Shown piece after piece: positions 9,125 through 20,289 of a stretch of 64,000 nt of DNA. Below the pieces are notes generated by a model. It saw only the letters and a list, made by a program, of their open reading frames with translations. It did no database searches and had not been told where the DNA came from. Within the stretch, counting starts at the first letter, position 1; each line of letters begins with the position of its first letter. The position numbers were made by a program, and so were the translations under genes. This DNA is from Ipomoea triloba (lineage: Eukaryota > Streptophyta > Magnoliopsida > Solanales > Convolvulaceae), in NCBI RefSeq assembly GCF_003576645.1, contig NC_044925.1:4460941-4524940 (forward strand), given 5' to 3'.

Positions 9125-11194
9125 ATGTCATTGAGAACAAAAATCAAACGCTTTATGAGCACCACCTCGGTATGCTCCTTTTCCCGCCAGTACCGTCCCA
9201 ACCGCCGCCATTCTCTTCCACCGCCGGTGGCTAGCCCACCTCTACAGCAAGACCCACACAGCCTCCTCAAGGAAGACCCAATTGAAGTGTTATCCAACCT
9301 CTGGGTCAAGACCTTCTCGCAACCGGGAAAGCCCTTCACCAACCTCACCGGCTTCCTCTCGAAGCTGGACCTATGGGTCCTCGCCTACCAGCGCACCTGC
9401 GCTCACGTCACCGGCTCCTTTCCTCCTCGCAATGCACTCCACACGCACATCCTCTCCGACCTCGTCTCCCTCCGGAACGCTGTCGTTTCGGGCAAATTCA
9501 TCTGGAATGACAAGATGCATCCTATAATTCGGGGGCCCAATGAGAGGCCCATTTCGACACTCTCACGCCGCCAACTCAATTCCCTCCTCACCTCCAAAAC
9601 CCCGGCATTTCAGGATCGGATAGTTCAGGAAACTCTTCTGATGATTCTTGAGCCGATTTTCGAGCCCATGTTTTCTCCTAAGTCGCATGCTTTTCGTCCT
9701 GGCAGGAACCCCCATACGGTCATTCGGACCATCAGAAGTAACTTTGCTGGGTATTTGTGGTTTTTGAGAGGCGATGCTAGTGATATTTTCAACAATGTTG
9801 GTGTCAATATTGTGATGGATTGCATCGGAAAAGCTGTGAAAGATAAGAAGGTGATAAGCTTGATTAAATCAGGGTTGAGCGCTGCTGCGTGCACTCGAGT
9901 TAGAGGGGTAGATGAAGAAGAGAAGATGGAGAAGAAGAAGAAGAAAGTCCATACAAAGAAAAGAATTTTGAAGGCAAATGAGCCAAAGCCAGACCCGTAT
10001 TGGTTGAGAACATTCTATGATTTTTCTCCGGAGGAGGCTGCAAAGGTACCAAATTATGGTTATTGTGGAATTCTTAGTCCATTGCTAGCTAATATATGTG
10101 TTAATGAGCTTGATCATATGATGGAAGAAAAGATAGTTGAGTTCTTTAGGCCTTGTGAGCAGGACAGTATTTGGAAATATTCTATTGATGATGGTTGTCA
10201 CAATCCATCTTGGCCCGAGTTTGTTCCTTCCAGTGGGAAGGGAAAGACCAGGAAGATGGACTATATTCGGTTTGGGGGTCATTTCTTGATTGGCATTAGA
10301 GGGTCTAGACAGGATGCTATGGATATTAGAAAGGAGATAATTGAGTTTTGTGATAGGGAGTATGGGGTAAGATTGGATAATTCAAAGATTGAAATTGAGC
10401 ACATTAGTAGGGGAATTCAATTCTTGGATCACATAATTTGTCGCCGTGTTATATACCCTACACTTCGTTACACAGCATCTGGTGGAAACATTGTGAGTGA
10501 GAAAGGTGTAGGCTCTTTGCTTTCCGTCACAGCCAGCTTACAGCAATGTATTCGCCAGTTTAGGCAGCTGAAGCTTGTGAAGGGTGATAAAGATCCAGAA
10601 CCACTACCTTGCACACCAATGCTTTATTCGGGTCAAGCCCATACTAATGCTCAAATGAACAAGTTACTCGAAACTCTGGCTGATTGGTATAGATTTGCGG
10701 ATAATAGGAGAAAAGTGGTAGGTTTCTGTGCTTATGTTATCCGGAGCTCTCTGGCTAAGTTATATGCTGCAAGATATAGATTGAAATCTCGTGCCAAGGT
10801 ATATAAGATTGCTTCGCGTGATCTAAGTCGTCCCTTAAGGGAGCATACTAACAATTCTGCACCTGAGTATTCTGATCTTTTGAGGATGGGACTTGTTGAT
10901 GCGATTGAAGGTGTTCAGTTCTCTCGCACGTCTTTCATCCCATCCTGTGACTACACTCCATTCCCCAGAAATTGGATCCCTGATCACGAGAGAGTGTTGC
11001 ATGAGTATGCCAAATTACAAGATCCAAAATTTTTCTGTGAACTGCTTAAGTCGGTGAAAAGGCAATCTATATCTTTACCTCAAGATGAGGTATCTGAAAT
11101 TGTTTGGGACTACAAGACACTTGGGGTACAAAGCCATCGATTTGGTGGTGATAAAAAGTTGGAAAATCTTTCACAGGAAATTATGCTAGCATGA
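9125..11194 (+). CDS. nMAT1: Nuclear-encoded mitochondrial group II intron maturase (nMAT1-like)
   Basis: A 689-residue intronless protein of the plant nMAT family, close to the usual ~700. These are nuclear descendants of group II intron-encoded proteins that help splice organelle introns (nad transcripts for nMAT1). The N-terminus is Arg/Ser-rich and poor in acids (residues 1-30), like a mitochondrial presequence. Reverse-transcriptase-type regions follow: FLRGDASDIFNN (213-224), YCGILSPLLANICVNELD (313-330) and DYIRFGGHFLIGI (379-391), where the polymerase YADD is replaced by FGGH. Domain X, the maturase RNA-binding region, spans about 510-575 (ADWYRFADNRRKVVGF onward). No C-terminal HNH endonuclease is seen, which fits the nMAT1/nMAT2 group. 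A Lys-rich insert lies at 264-280. nMAT1 rather than nMAT2 is from memory of family features and is less sure than the family itself. Confidence 0.9.
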   Translation: MSLRTKIKRFMSTTSVCSFSRQYRPNRRHSLPPPVASPPLQQDPHSLLKEDPIEVLSNLWVKTFSQPGKPFTNLTGFLSKLDLWVLAYQRTCAHVTGSFPPRNALHTHILSDLVSLRNAVVSGKFIWNDKMHPIIRGPNERPISTLSRRQLNSLLTSKTPAFQDRIVQETLLMILEPIFEPMFSPKSHAFRPGRNPHTVIRTIRSNFAGYLWFLRGDASDIFNNVGVNIVMDCIGKAVKDKKVISLIKSGLSAAACTRVRGVDEEEKMEKKKKKVHTKKRILKANEPKPDPYWLRTFYDFSPEEAAKVPNYGYCGILSPLLANICVNELDHMMEEKIVEFFRPCEQDSIWKYSIDDGCHNPSWPEFVPSSGKGKTRKMDYIRFGGHFLIGIRGSRQDAMDIRKEIIEFCDREYGVRLDNSKIEIEHISRGIQFLDHIICRRVIYPTLRYTASGGNIVSEKGVGSLLSVTASLQQCIRQFRQLKLVKGDKDPEPLPCTPMLYSGQAHTNAQMNKLLETLADWYRFADNRRKVVGFCAYVIRSSLAKLYAARYRLKSRAKVYKIASRDLSRPLREHTNNSAPEYSDLLRMGLVDAIEGVQFSRTSFIPSCDYTPFPRNWIPDHERVLHEYAKLQDPKFFCELLKSVKRQSISLPQDEVSEIVWDYKTLGVQSHRFGGDKKLENLSQEIMLA

Positions 11195-11229
11195 GGTGAG
11201 AGGAGTTGATATATAAATAAATAAATAAA

Positions 11230-11395
11230 TATTTATTTTTTTGAATGCTATTGACTCTATTACATTGTAGTATCTGTTCATCTATACTAGGTTGAAGCAC
11301 AAAGAGTCAACCACACCTCCACTGAGGCTCGATCACATGACCTCCCGTATAGGAGAGTCACTACATGCCATCTGAGCACAAGGTGCTTGGCATAT
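11230..11395 (-). repeat. SINE-like repeat, copy 3, in the nMAT 3' flank
   Basis: The minus strand shows a tRNA-like head (accttgtgctcagatggcat, then ggtcatgtgatcgagcctca), the body ttgactctttgtgcttca, and gaacagatactacaatg. It ends in a TTTATTTA-rich stretch. This is the most complete copy of the family in the window. It begins within 40 bp of the nMAT stop codon, so it may lie in the 3' UTR. Confidence 0.55.
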
Positions 11396-12330
11396 ATATA
11401 TATATATATTGATATATTTCTATATCTATGAGCTAACTTTTTATTCCCACACATATGCAGGCCTTTGGAAGGGCAGCTGCAATATAACTATTTGGAGAAA
11501 TAGGGGTTTTATTTGGAAGGCAGCAACTGTTTGCTGCATTAAGGGTTGAGATTTCTCAAATATAGAGGTTTGAGCAGAAGAGCAACTTTGATGAACATTC
11601 TTCATGCAAATACAGAATACGAACGCATTATTATGAACAATCAATCTGTTACAGGTGAACATACAAGAATGTAGATGTATTATTCTGAAGTCTTTTCCAT
11701 TCCAATTCTGCAGAATGAAGCTCATTATAGGCTATTTTTTGTCATAAAATAGAAACTGCAAACATTAGGCTCTGAGGACCACGAAAAAGACCCACACTTG
11801 GTCTTCAGCAATACTGTTGGTAGTGAATTGCGAGGAGAGAGGTAATATGCACGAGATAATTTGCAGAAATGCAGGTCTGAAATGGATACAAGTTTAGCTG
11901 ATGCTAGGGGAATCTTGAGGTGGCTAAGAGTCTGGTGAAAGGAGTAAACAGCGTAAATAGAACTGATGCAACAGGGTGGACAGCAAAGGCTCTAGTAGAA
12001 CGTGAATGACCGACCTGTTACAAAGTTTTGAAGACCAAAACAAATTTGGGGTTTTTAGAAGCAAGCTAATAAACCTACCTGGTTCTATGGAAGAGTTTTT
12101 CACAATAGCAGGTAAGCCTTTTATTTGATCTCCATATACAATGCAAAGTAACCTGGAAAGTTGATGGGTTAAGCTAGAAATATTATTTATAATCTGGAAA
12201 TGGAAATAAAAACTAAAAAGAATGTAGTATGGTAAATGGTTGTACCACTTGTGTGTTCCTTAATAGATGAGTTTGTCACCCTCAACTTATTTTGCAGGTC
12301 AGAGAATGCAGAATTAGATGACTCCATATG
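11396..12330. other. Possible transcribed 3' region of nMAT
   Basis: Less AT-rich than its surroundings, without convincing open frames. A (ta)n run at 11395-11409 is followed by an acceptor-like cacacatatgcag ending near 11460. It could be a spliced 3' UTR of the maturase gene or an old non-coding relic. Confidence 0.25.
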
Positions 12331-14997
12331 GTGGATAAGGGACAAGAAATTCTGGCCCACATAGGCTTATGGACCACATATTTTTATTTATGGTCCGCAT
12401 AGTTGTGTGGACCATAGTCCATGAATAATGATTCGGCTGCAGGCTAACCAATAAAATAAAATAAAATAAAAAGCCGCAGGCTGCAGCTGGCAATTAGGAA
12501 ATGCGAAAATTTGTTATTCAGAAATTTTGTTGCCACTGAAAAATGGATGCAACCATCTGACTTATACTTATTTAGTTGATTTATTGGTTGAAATAAGACT
12601 ATTAATAAATGTATGTGCAATTCTGTGACTCACATTTTTGTCCAAAATAGTTGATACGAAACATGATATTCATGTGCATTAGTGATTTTCCCTTGTTATT
12701 TTGTTAATTTGCATTTAAATATTGACTTTTATTAATTTATTAGTATTTTATATGCACGATGCGCAAATATATATGCCTAATATTAATACACAATGTTAAA
12801 ATTTTAATTATATTAAAATATTTTTTTTTAAATAAGAGTATATAATTTTTTTTTTTAAATTTATAGTTGTAGAATTTGTAGTTGATAAATTCAACATATT
12901 ATATCATCATTGAAAGACAAATAATTATGATATGATTAATATTATTAAAGTAAGAATTTTAGATATTATGATAAATTACTAAATATAATATAGTAATATT
13001 TAATTAAAAGCTAAATGAAATCAAACATATTTTGCCAACTACTATGTAGTGTGATCACTCTGATTAATATTTCAAATGGATTGTCATAGGTTATAAGTTT
13101 GAATATTAGCCAATGAGTTGGTCCATGAAGCTTGCTAACTCATGTAGTAATCATTATGTCATGGACCACCATGATTCACTTTGTAAAGTGAACCATTGAT
13201 ATAAGGTACATTTTTGAACCATTGACATAAGGTACATTTTTGAAGTTATATTATTTGAATACTGAAGATTTATAATTTGAGATATCATTAAATAATAAAT
13301 AAATATTCAATACATAAATAATGTATATTTGATATAATCTAAATTAAAAAGAAACATTTATTTATGATTCACAATATAATTTACCCTGACATGGGGCGGG
13401 TTAGGGCTAGAGAAGTATAGCTTGTGGGCTTTGCAGTTCAGCCCATGAAAATTCTAGCCAGTGGTTGGGAGTTTAAGCCCACATTATCACCCTCAATAGT
13501 TATACTATAACTCTGTCACAATTAAGCATTCAGTATGTAAAAGGTGTATTTTGGATTCGAGTTCACCTTGAATCCACAAAATAATTTTCATCACCCCTTC
13601 AGTTTAATATTGAAAATGGTCCATGCCCTAACTTACATCAAATTATATCATAGGCAAATGTCCACTTTGCATGTAGATTTTGGTCCAAAATGACAACAAC
13701 ATAGAACATGATGTAGAAATAATGTGTTTTGGTTTAGTCTTATTATGTCATAAATCATTAACATGCTTGACACGAATAAATATGAAACACGCATTGTCAA
13801 ATTAAACACCATGCTCAAGGCTCTAGGAGTAGTTGTTAAATAAATAATACAATAATTAGAATACTTATCCTCCCATCCAATTACGAGTGTTTCACATGTG
13901 TTTGCTTGTACTTTACCCAATTCATTAATAACATTGCCATAACTTGTAAGAAATGACGATGTGACATTTATTTTAACTTGTGGAAGCATTGAATGATGAT
14001 GATTCGGTGTGTGTTAGTCCACCAAGGGTGTGTTTTGGTAACTAGGAAAAATGAGTCATTTTTAGAAAATAGATTTATTTTGTGTTTCATTGCATTTTGA
14101 AAAACTGTCTTAGTGTGTTTGGTTCATTTTCTGAAAAATGAATAGAATTGTATAATTAAATATTTTAATTAAGTTTTTTAGAATATACAATATTTATAAT
14201 AATATTAATATTAAATATAATTTTATTTTGTAAAAATTTAAAAAGAAAAAGGAAAATAAAAAAATATCACTAGTTTTCGACGAAAATCAGACATATGGTT
14301 TCCAAACCAAGGCTTTCACTCTTGGAAACTATTTGGAAAATGACTTCTGTCAAATTTTGGCGGAAGTCATTTTCTTAAAAAACAAGCATATTTTTTCAAG
14401 TCAACGGAAAATATTTTTAATTGACTTGATTTTTCAGACATATTCAACACTAAAATTATTTTTCGAGTTTTCAAATATATCCTAACTCACAGGCTAGAGT
14501 ATTTTATTTATTTATTTTTTTTTTTTGGAAAGAGGTTGGAGTTAATGATATGCATTTGCTACTTCAACCAAATCTTTAATCTTTTGCATCATTTGATTAG
14601 ATTTTATCACATGGACCCACCCACCCTAGCCTAGGATAGATGATAGATCTCTTAATGCATGTGTAGTATTGGCACATTGTATTGTGTACTGTAATACCGT
14701 GTAATTTACGAATATGAAGAGTTATAATACTTGAATATACAATATTTTTTAGCTAAAAATGGAAGAATTACAATTTTTATCCCTCTAACTTTTATATCAT
14801 GTTTGATTTACAGAATGAATTTTAAGGAAATATAAATTCTTTCGTAAGGAATGAAATATGAAAGGAATAGAACAAGAATTGTATTCTATTGTTTGGTTCG
14901 TTGAAAGGATAAACTTTATAAATGTTGTTGTAGTGTTTGGTTGATTTAATAAATATAAATGTAATATGTTTTCAAAAGACATAAATACCTATACAAA

Positions 14998-15028
<31 letters not shown>

Positions 15029-16560
15029 TATTATTATTATTATTATAATATTACATATGATTTTTAAATTGCAAAATGATACTTTTTTCAGTTTCTCTCT
15101 CTGAATTATGCGCATATAACATTTTTTTCCTGAATTATTCATATATTCACATTTGTCCTCTCAAATATTTTAAAAGTAACGATTTTTTCCCTCAATGCTA
15201 ATTAGATTTTTAAATTGTTAAAAATAAGAGCAAAATAGGTATTTCAAGTCAATTTCCTTCTACACCAAATTATTGTTTATATGTGGGAATCATAATTAAT
15301 ACAAAAAAAAAAAAAAAAAGAGACACCATTTTGAAAATCATATTAAAAAAATTAAACTCTATATACATTCATCATAGAATCAGATAAATATAAAAGAAAA
15401 AAACAACATAAAAATTGTGATAGGGAGAAAAAAAAACCTAAACAAATTTTAGGTTTAATTGAGGGTAAAATATAAAATACGACGTAACAAATTTAGGTTA
15501 TTCCTGAGAGGCTAAGAACTCATGAATAGTCTAATACGGAGTATGTACTAGGGTAGAATAGCTATACAATCGCCTTGCATGGGAAATAGCTCATCATTAC
15601 TGAGAATAATATTTCCAGGAATAAAAGGCATTACCAAACAATAGAATATGCTTATTCCCTAGAAATATAATTATATTCTAAGTCTATTTCTTGAATCAAA
15701 CACATTGTTAGCCTCTCTAAATTACTAGTAAAGTGAAGATTTTTGATCATTCTATTAAAATTTGTTACTTAAAAAAAATTAATTGACCAAATCTACTAAT
15801 AATATTATATTACATCTTATTTGTCTTCATCCACAAAAAGGTTAGTTCTAGAATATTGTTAATTTTCTATTTTTTTTTATCGTACACTTCTAATAATTGG
15901 TTCGTTAACTATTAGTTTTGTTCTAAATTTTGTCCTAACTTTTGTCGTCCACTAAGAAATTCATTTGGAGGCAAAAAATATATAATTCAGCATTTCATGT
16001 CATTTAACTATTAATATAAATGAAAAGTCTAGGTTTAATTTAATTAAATTCCTATAGGTCAATATATTTAAATAGCGTTAAGCAAATACTTATATATTGT
16101 TCAGTTATTGTGAAGTTATTACATTTTTATGACGTGAAAAAGGCTTGCAATATTTGACGTTATTAGTGAGCTGGGGGAGAAGAAAGGTGCATGTGAAATG
16201 TTGATTTTGACATTTTTGCCCTAATAACTAAAGCTTCCAAAACGAATTTATTAACAAAGGACTAAGTTTAAAACAAAATTGATAGTCAAATGACCAATTA
16301 TAGTCAAATTTGAGGATAAAAATTTAATGGTATGCGTTGTTTGCCACTAACTTGCGGAATCGGAGTGCTATTTAAGCAAAACAAGAAAAAAAAAATATGA
16401 GTTCAACTTTCAATAGTAAATCCAGTCAATAAAGATTCTTGAGAAGCAATAAAAAATTTTGACACATCATTATGAAAGGATAAAAAAAACTTCACTTCAC
16501 TGATAATTCAATGACTAAAAGTAGTGTTGTGTATAATGTAAGTATTAAATATGCTATTAT
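12331..16560. other. AT-rich intergenic region
   Basis: No gene recognised. Contains the mirrored ttgtgtggaccat / ggtccgcat motif near 12390-12420, tandem aaggtacatttttgaa at 13206-13244, an aat/att palindromic microsatellite at 15001-15050, and paired motifs near 15905-15945 and 16255-16290 that look like a decayed fold-back element (attttgtcctaac against ggactaagtttaaaac). Confidence 0.4.
15001..15050. repeat. AAT/ATT microsatellite palindrome
   Basis: A run of AAT units turns directly into a run of ATT units, making one perfect inverted repeat of about 48 bp with no loop. Confidence 0.8.
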
Positions 16561-16589
16561 CTTATAATAATTCTCTCATGAAAAATTGG

Positions 16590-17070
16590 GCACTAAGGTC
16601 TACCTTACGTTGTGAATTATGATTCAGAAATAATTTTCAAATTTTGTACATGTAATTAACACATTATTATGTACATACAATTAACTGTTTCTGTACATGT
16701 AAACAAATTAAAGGCACATCACAGGGTAATTACACACACAACATGATAACTACAGATCCATGCATATATAAACTGTTAACTACATGTAGAAAATATGTGA
16801 ATTGCAGATACATAACAGGTTAACCAATATCTTATGTGTCTGTAGTTAATATATTCTGTACATGCAATTAACAGTTTATGTGTCTGTAGTTATTATGTTA
16901 TGTGTCTGTTATTACTGTGTTATGTGCTATCAATTTGTTTATAGGTACAATAATTATTAACTATAGGTACAAAATATATTAACTGCAAACACATAATTTT
17001 TTAATCAAAATTCACAATGCAATATGAACTCAGATCCATATTATAACAATGGGAAAAATTGAACCCAAGT
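16590..17070. mobile_element. Inverted-repeat element with subterminal repeats
   Basis: The left end carries cgttgtgaattatgattc and the right end carries the inverse-like aatcaaaattcacaatgc. Between them many copies of ttatgtgtctgtagttaa and gtacatgtaattaac alternate in both directions. This layout matches non-autonomous elements with subterminal arrays. A similar arrangement appears at 63500-63960. No target duplication was identified. Confidence 0.45.
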
Positions 17071-17649
17071 TCATCACAAGATTATTGATCCAAAACTTTT
17101 TGGAGCTTGTCTTAAAATATTGATGAATTTAATATTGTTTTTGGGATCTATGAGTTTATCATTAATACTCTTGCATCTCCATCTCAATCCGTGTCACGCA
17201 TAGTCAACATAAACATTACAATCACATGCATAGCGCTTTCAAATTAAATTATGCAAACCTCCCACCTGTATTCTATTTTAAGCATATTGATAAAATATGT
17301 ATGTTATTTTTTCTCAAAATAATTAAGATACAATTAATACCTGGTTGTTGAGATTATCACTTTAAGATTACAATAAATTTTACTTTTAGTCATCAACTAT
17401 GATGTGTAAATCTCCAAACCAGTTGTCTCACTTAAAAAGGTGTCTACGATTTAGTGAGGACATTAGTCACTGTGTTTGACAGTGGAAACCCTGAGTACAC
17501 CCTTAAAAAAATCAATTATTGTGAAATTGACACATTTAATTATATTGTTTTAATTTTGTCTCATTACATTATTAAACTTTATTTTTTTTTTGAAACAATC
17601 ATTTATTTTCATTTATTTGATCCAATTAGTTCTCACTTTAGATTTATAT

Positions 17650-18253
17650 GAGTTTTTTTCCACTTTTGGTTCTATGACTTTAGTGTTTCCGTCAATTTAG
17701 GTACACGACTTTCATTCATGACATAAGTAGTGCTTGACTTTGATTTTTTTTTCCACTTTTAGTCATTGACTTTGATTTGTTTTCCACTTTTAGTCCTTTT
17801 GGCCATCCAAGCGACAACTTTTAATTGGAATCAACAAACTATTGTGCCATTAAGGGTAAAAGTGTCTTTTGATAAAGCCCTAAATATATTTATAAATAAA
17901 ATCAGAGAAAAAATAGGAAAAAGAAACATTACTTGCTTATTTTGCTTCGCTTTTTAAGCGATAACTTTTAATCAGAATCAACAAATTGTTGTGCCATTAA
18001 GGGTAAAATTGCCTATTCATAAATCCCTAAATACATTAAACGTTATTTACCCTTAATGGCACAACAGTTTGTTGATTTCAATTAAAAGTTGTCAGATGGC
18101 CGAAAGGACTAAAAGTGGAAAAAAAAAATCAAAGTCAAGGACTAAAAGTGGCAAAAAAATTAAAGTCAAGCACTACTTATGTCAGGAATGAAAGTCGTGT
18201 GCCTAAATTGACGGAGGCACTAAAGTCATAGGACCAAAAGTGGAAAAAAACTT
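17650..18253. mobile_element. Long-armed fold-back element, GAGT family
   Basis: About 220-bp arms: the left arm (17650-17880) includes ccacttttggttctatgac, gtacacgactttcattcatg and agtgcttgactttgat; the right arm (about 18030-18253) carries all of these in reverse in the opposite order. The middle has no recognised coding sequence. The flanks agatttatat (17640-17649) and aaatttatat (18254-18263) match at 9 of 10 positions, consistent with a 10-bp target duplication. RNA from it could fold into a long hairpin. Confidence 0.78.
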
Positions 18254-18289
18254 AAATTTATATCATTTCACATTTAACAAAGAAGGCTA

Positions 18290-19740
18290 ATTGATGCACT
18301 CCATCTCAACTAAAATTTAACTTGAATTGATGGCTAAACTGCACATTTATGTTTACATATTATATGCTCAACATGTCCCTTCATGTGTGGGAATCGATTA
18401 CTTTTGACGGGGTTTAAACAATATGTGAGCCATAATCTCTTTTTATCAGCAATCTTTTATATGGGGTTGGTTATGATACCAAATTAAAACATGTGTTTTA
18501 TCTCAACTAAAAACCTAAATTAATAATTTGACTGTACATTTGTATTCATTACATGTTATTATTCAATTAATTAGCACTATAGTCTTTATATGAAATCCTC
18601 AATCCACATGTAATGTGTGAATAATGACAGTTGTGTACCATAGTCAGTAGCTAGATATGGATAAGGGGACATGGAATACATATGGTGAACTACCATAATG
18701 GTTAAAGAGCCTAACATATTGCTAGGTTAAGACATAATTGAACATGCCATGATATTATTAGGATCTCATATAAGTCTTTATGACCCTAACCCGTAAATAG
18801 ACCCTTATGGGCGTCTAAAATTTCTTTTTGTTTATGACCAATGCCCTAATTAGTTCTATACATGTGGCCCTTTATTAGGAAAAGAATTACAATAGCTAAA
18901 TGATAGTGGGTAATATCGGTTAGCCACATACCCTAGTTACCGGATCTAATTCCCCATGAAACATAATAAATTTGGCATATTTTGACCAATTCAAGGATTA
19001 CTTCTCACCACTTGAGAATTTTGATTACTTTGCTTTCAACCGTACCCACTTTGAGCGACTTCGACTTGAATTGCTTCTTCAATCAATTATCATAACCACG
19101 TAGACACGTAGGGTTCCTAGTCTTAGTACATTTTATTGTTCATTGAACCGTCCCAGTGGAGCCATGGACAGGCCATTAAAAACCAGAAAGTGACTCATGG
19201 AAACAGACTACTCCTCGGGGGTCTGACATCACAGGAAAATATGTTTTGAACAAAGAATTGAGTAAAAGACATGAGAGCAACCACAACAATTAATTTTGTA
19301 TTTTTTATTTCCAATGCCATGCAAGGGAGGGGAGGAAAAATGAGGCAAAAAAAAAAAAAAAAAATTGACAAGAAAAGGTAAAAACAAATTTTTAAAAAAT
19401 TAAATTTATGAGCCTAGCATGGCTCGTGCAGTACATGTGCCATGCTGGGTCCAAGCCCGCAACAGCTTTCTCTTATTTCCTCATTCTATGGGTTTCACAA
19501 AAAAATTGATTTTAAAGGAGCAAAATTTTGAAAAAAAAAAGTTTCATCTCAAATTTTTTGTTAAGAAAAACCTCCCCAAGAATTACTATTGGTGGTGCTT
19601 TAAATTTCATTGCCAGTGGGACAATACCTTTCGTGCAATTGAATACCTTTCGTGCGATTGAAGCATGTGTTTCATCTCAACTAAAAATCTAAACTGATAG
19701 TTGATGGGCTCCAAGTAACATATGAACCAATTAAATTGAC
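18290..19740. other. Intergenic DNA with a dispersed 70-bp repeat
   Basis: A sequence around catctcaactaaaa, ctaaactgatagttg and gcacatttatgtttatat occurs near 18300-18370, 18485-18550, 19665-19705, 20220-20290 and 24480-24550. No gene recognised. A weak open frame at 19419-19661 has no family resemblance. Confidence 0.45.
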
Positions 19741-20215
19741 CTTTGGCATGTGATCGCGTAATTTGCCGGGTTGGCACTACGGTTTTCTTGGATCGTCGGC
19801 AGGCTTCCTTTGGTGTTGTCCTTCTATCTGATAGGGGAGTATTTGGTTGCTAAGAATGGTGTGTTATGCTCTCTGGATGACCCTCACACGACAGAAGCAC
19901 TACCTGTCAAAGAAGCCTTGTCTTGGCTCAAAGAGGAAGGATGACAAATGGTTACATACGGTGGAGTTGGATTGTCTTAATTGTCTCATCTCCTTAATGT
20001 TTCATCCCTAGATTATTCCTATGCTGGTTGTGTTATTGAGGGATGTCGTATGTTAGTTAGATAATTTGATTCAGTGTCTTTTTTATTCTAGATCAACGAA
20101 TGTGCTAGTCTACACTCGAACGTTATTGTTCCCACTAGCATAGCTTAGCTTGTATCCAACATCTTTTCACGATTTCTTAATGGATGAGTTAGGGTTTATT
20201 TAAAGAAAAATTGAA
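19740..20215 (+). pseudogene. LINE-type RNase H domain, frameshifted and stopped
   Basis: Pieces in shifting frames resemble an RVT_3/RNase H-like domain: VVLLSDRGVFG, then HTTEALPVKEALSWLKEEG, then SLDYSYAGCVIEGCRMLV and a degraded STNVL(V/A)xT tail. In the family the E in TTEALxxxEAL is part of the active site. Several stops interrupt it. A short A-rich tail (taaagaaaaattgaaa) lies near 20199. A third, separate LINE tail in this window. Confidence 0.58.
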
Positions 20216-20289
20216 ATATGTATTTCATCTCAATTAAAAGGCTAAACTGATAGTTGAATTGCACATTTATGTTTATATATTATATGTTC

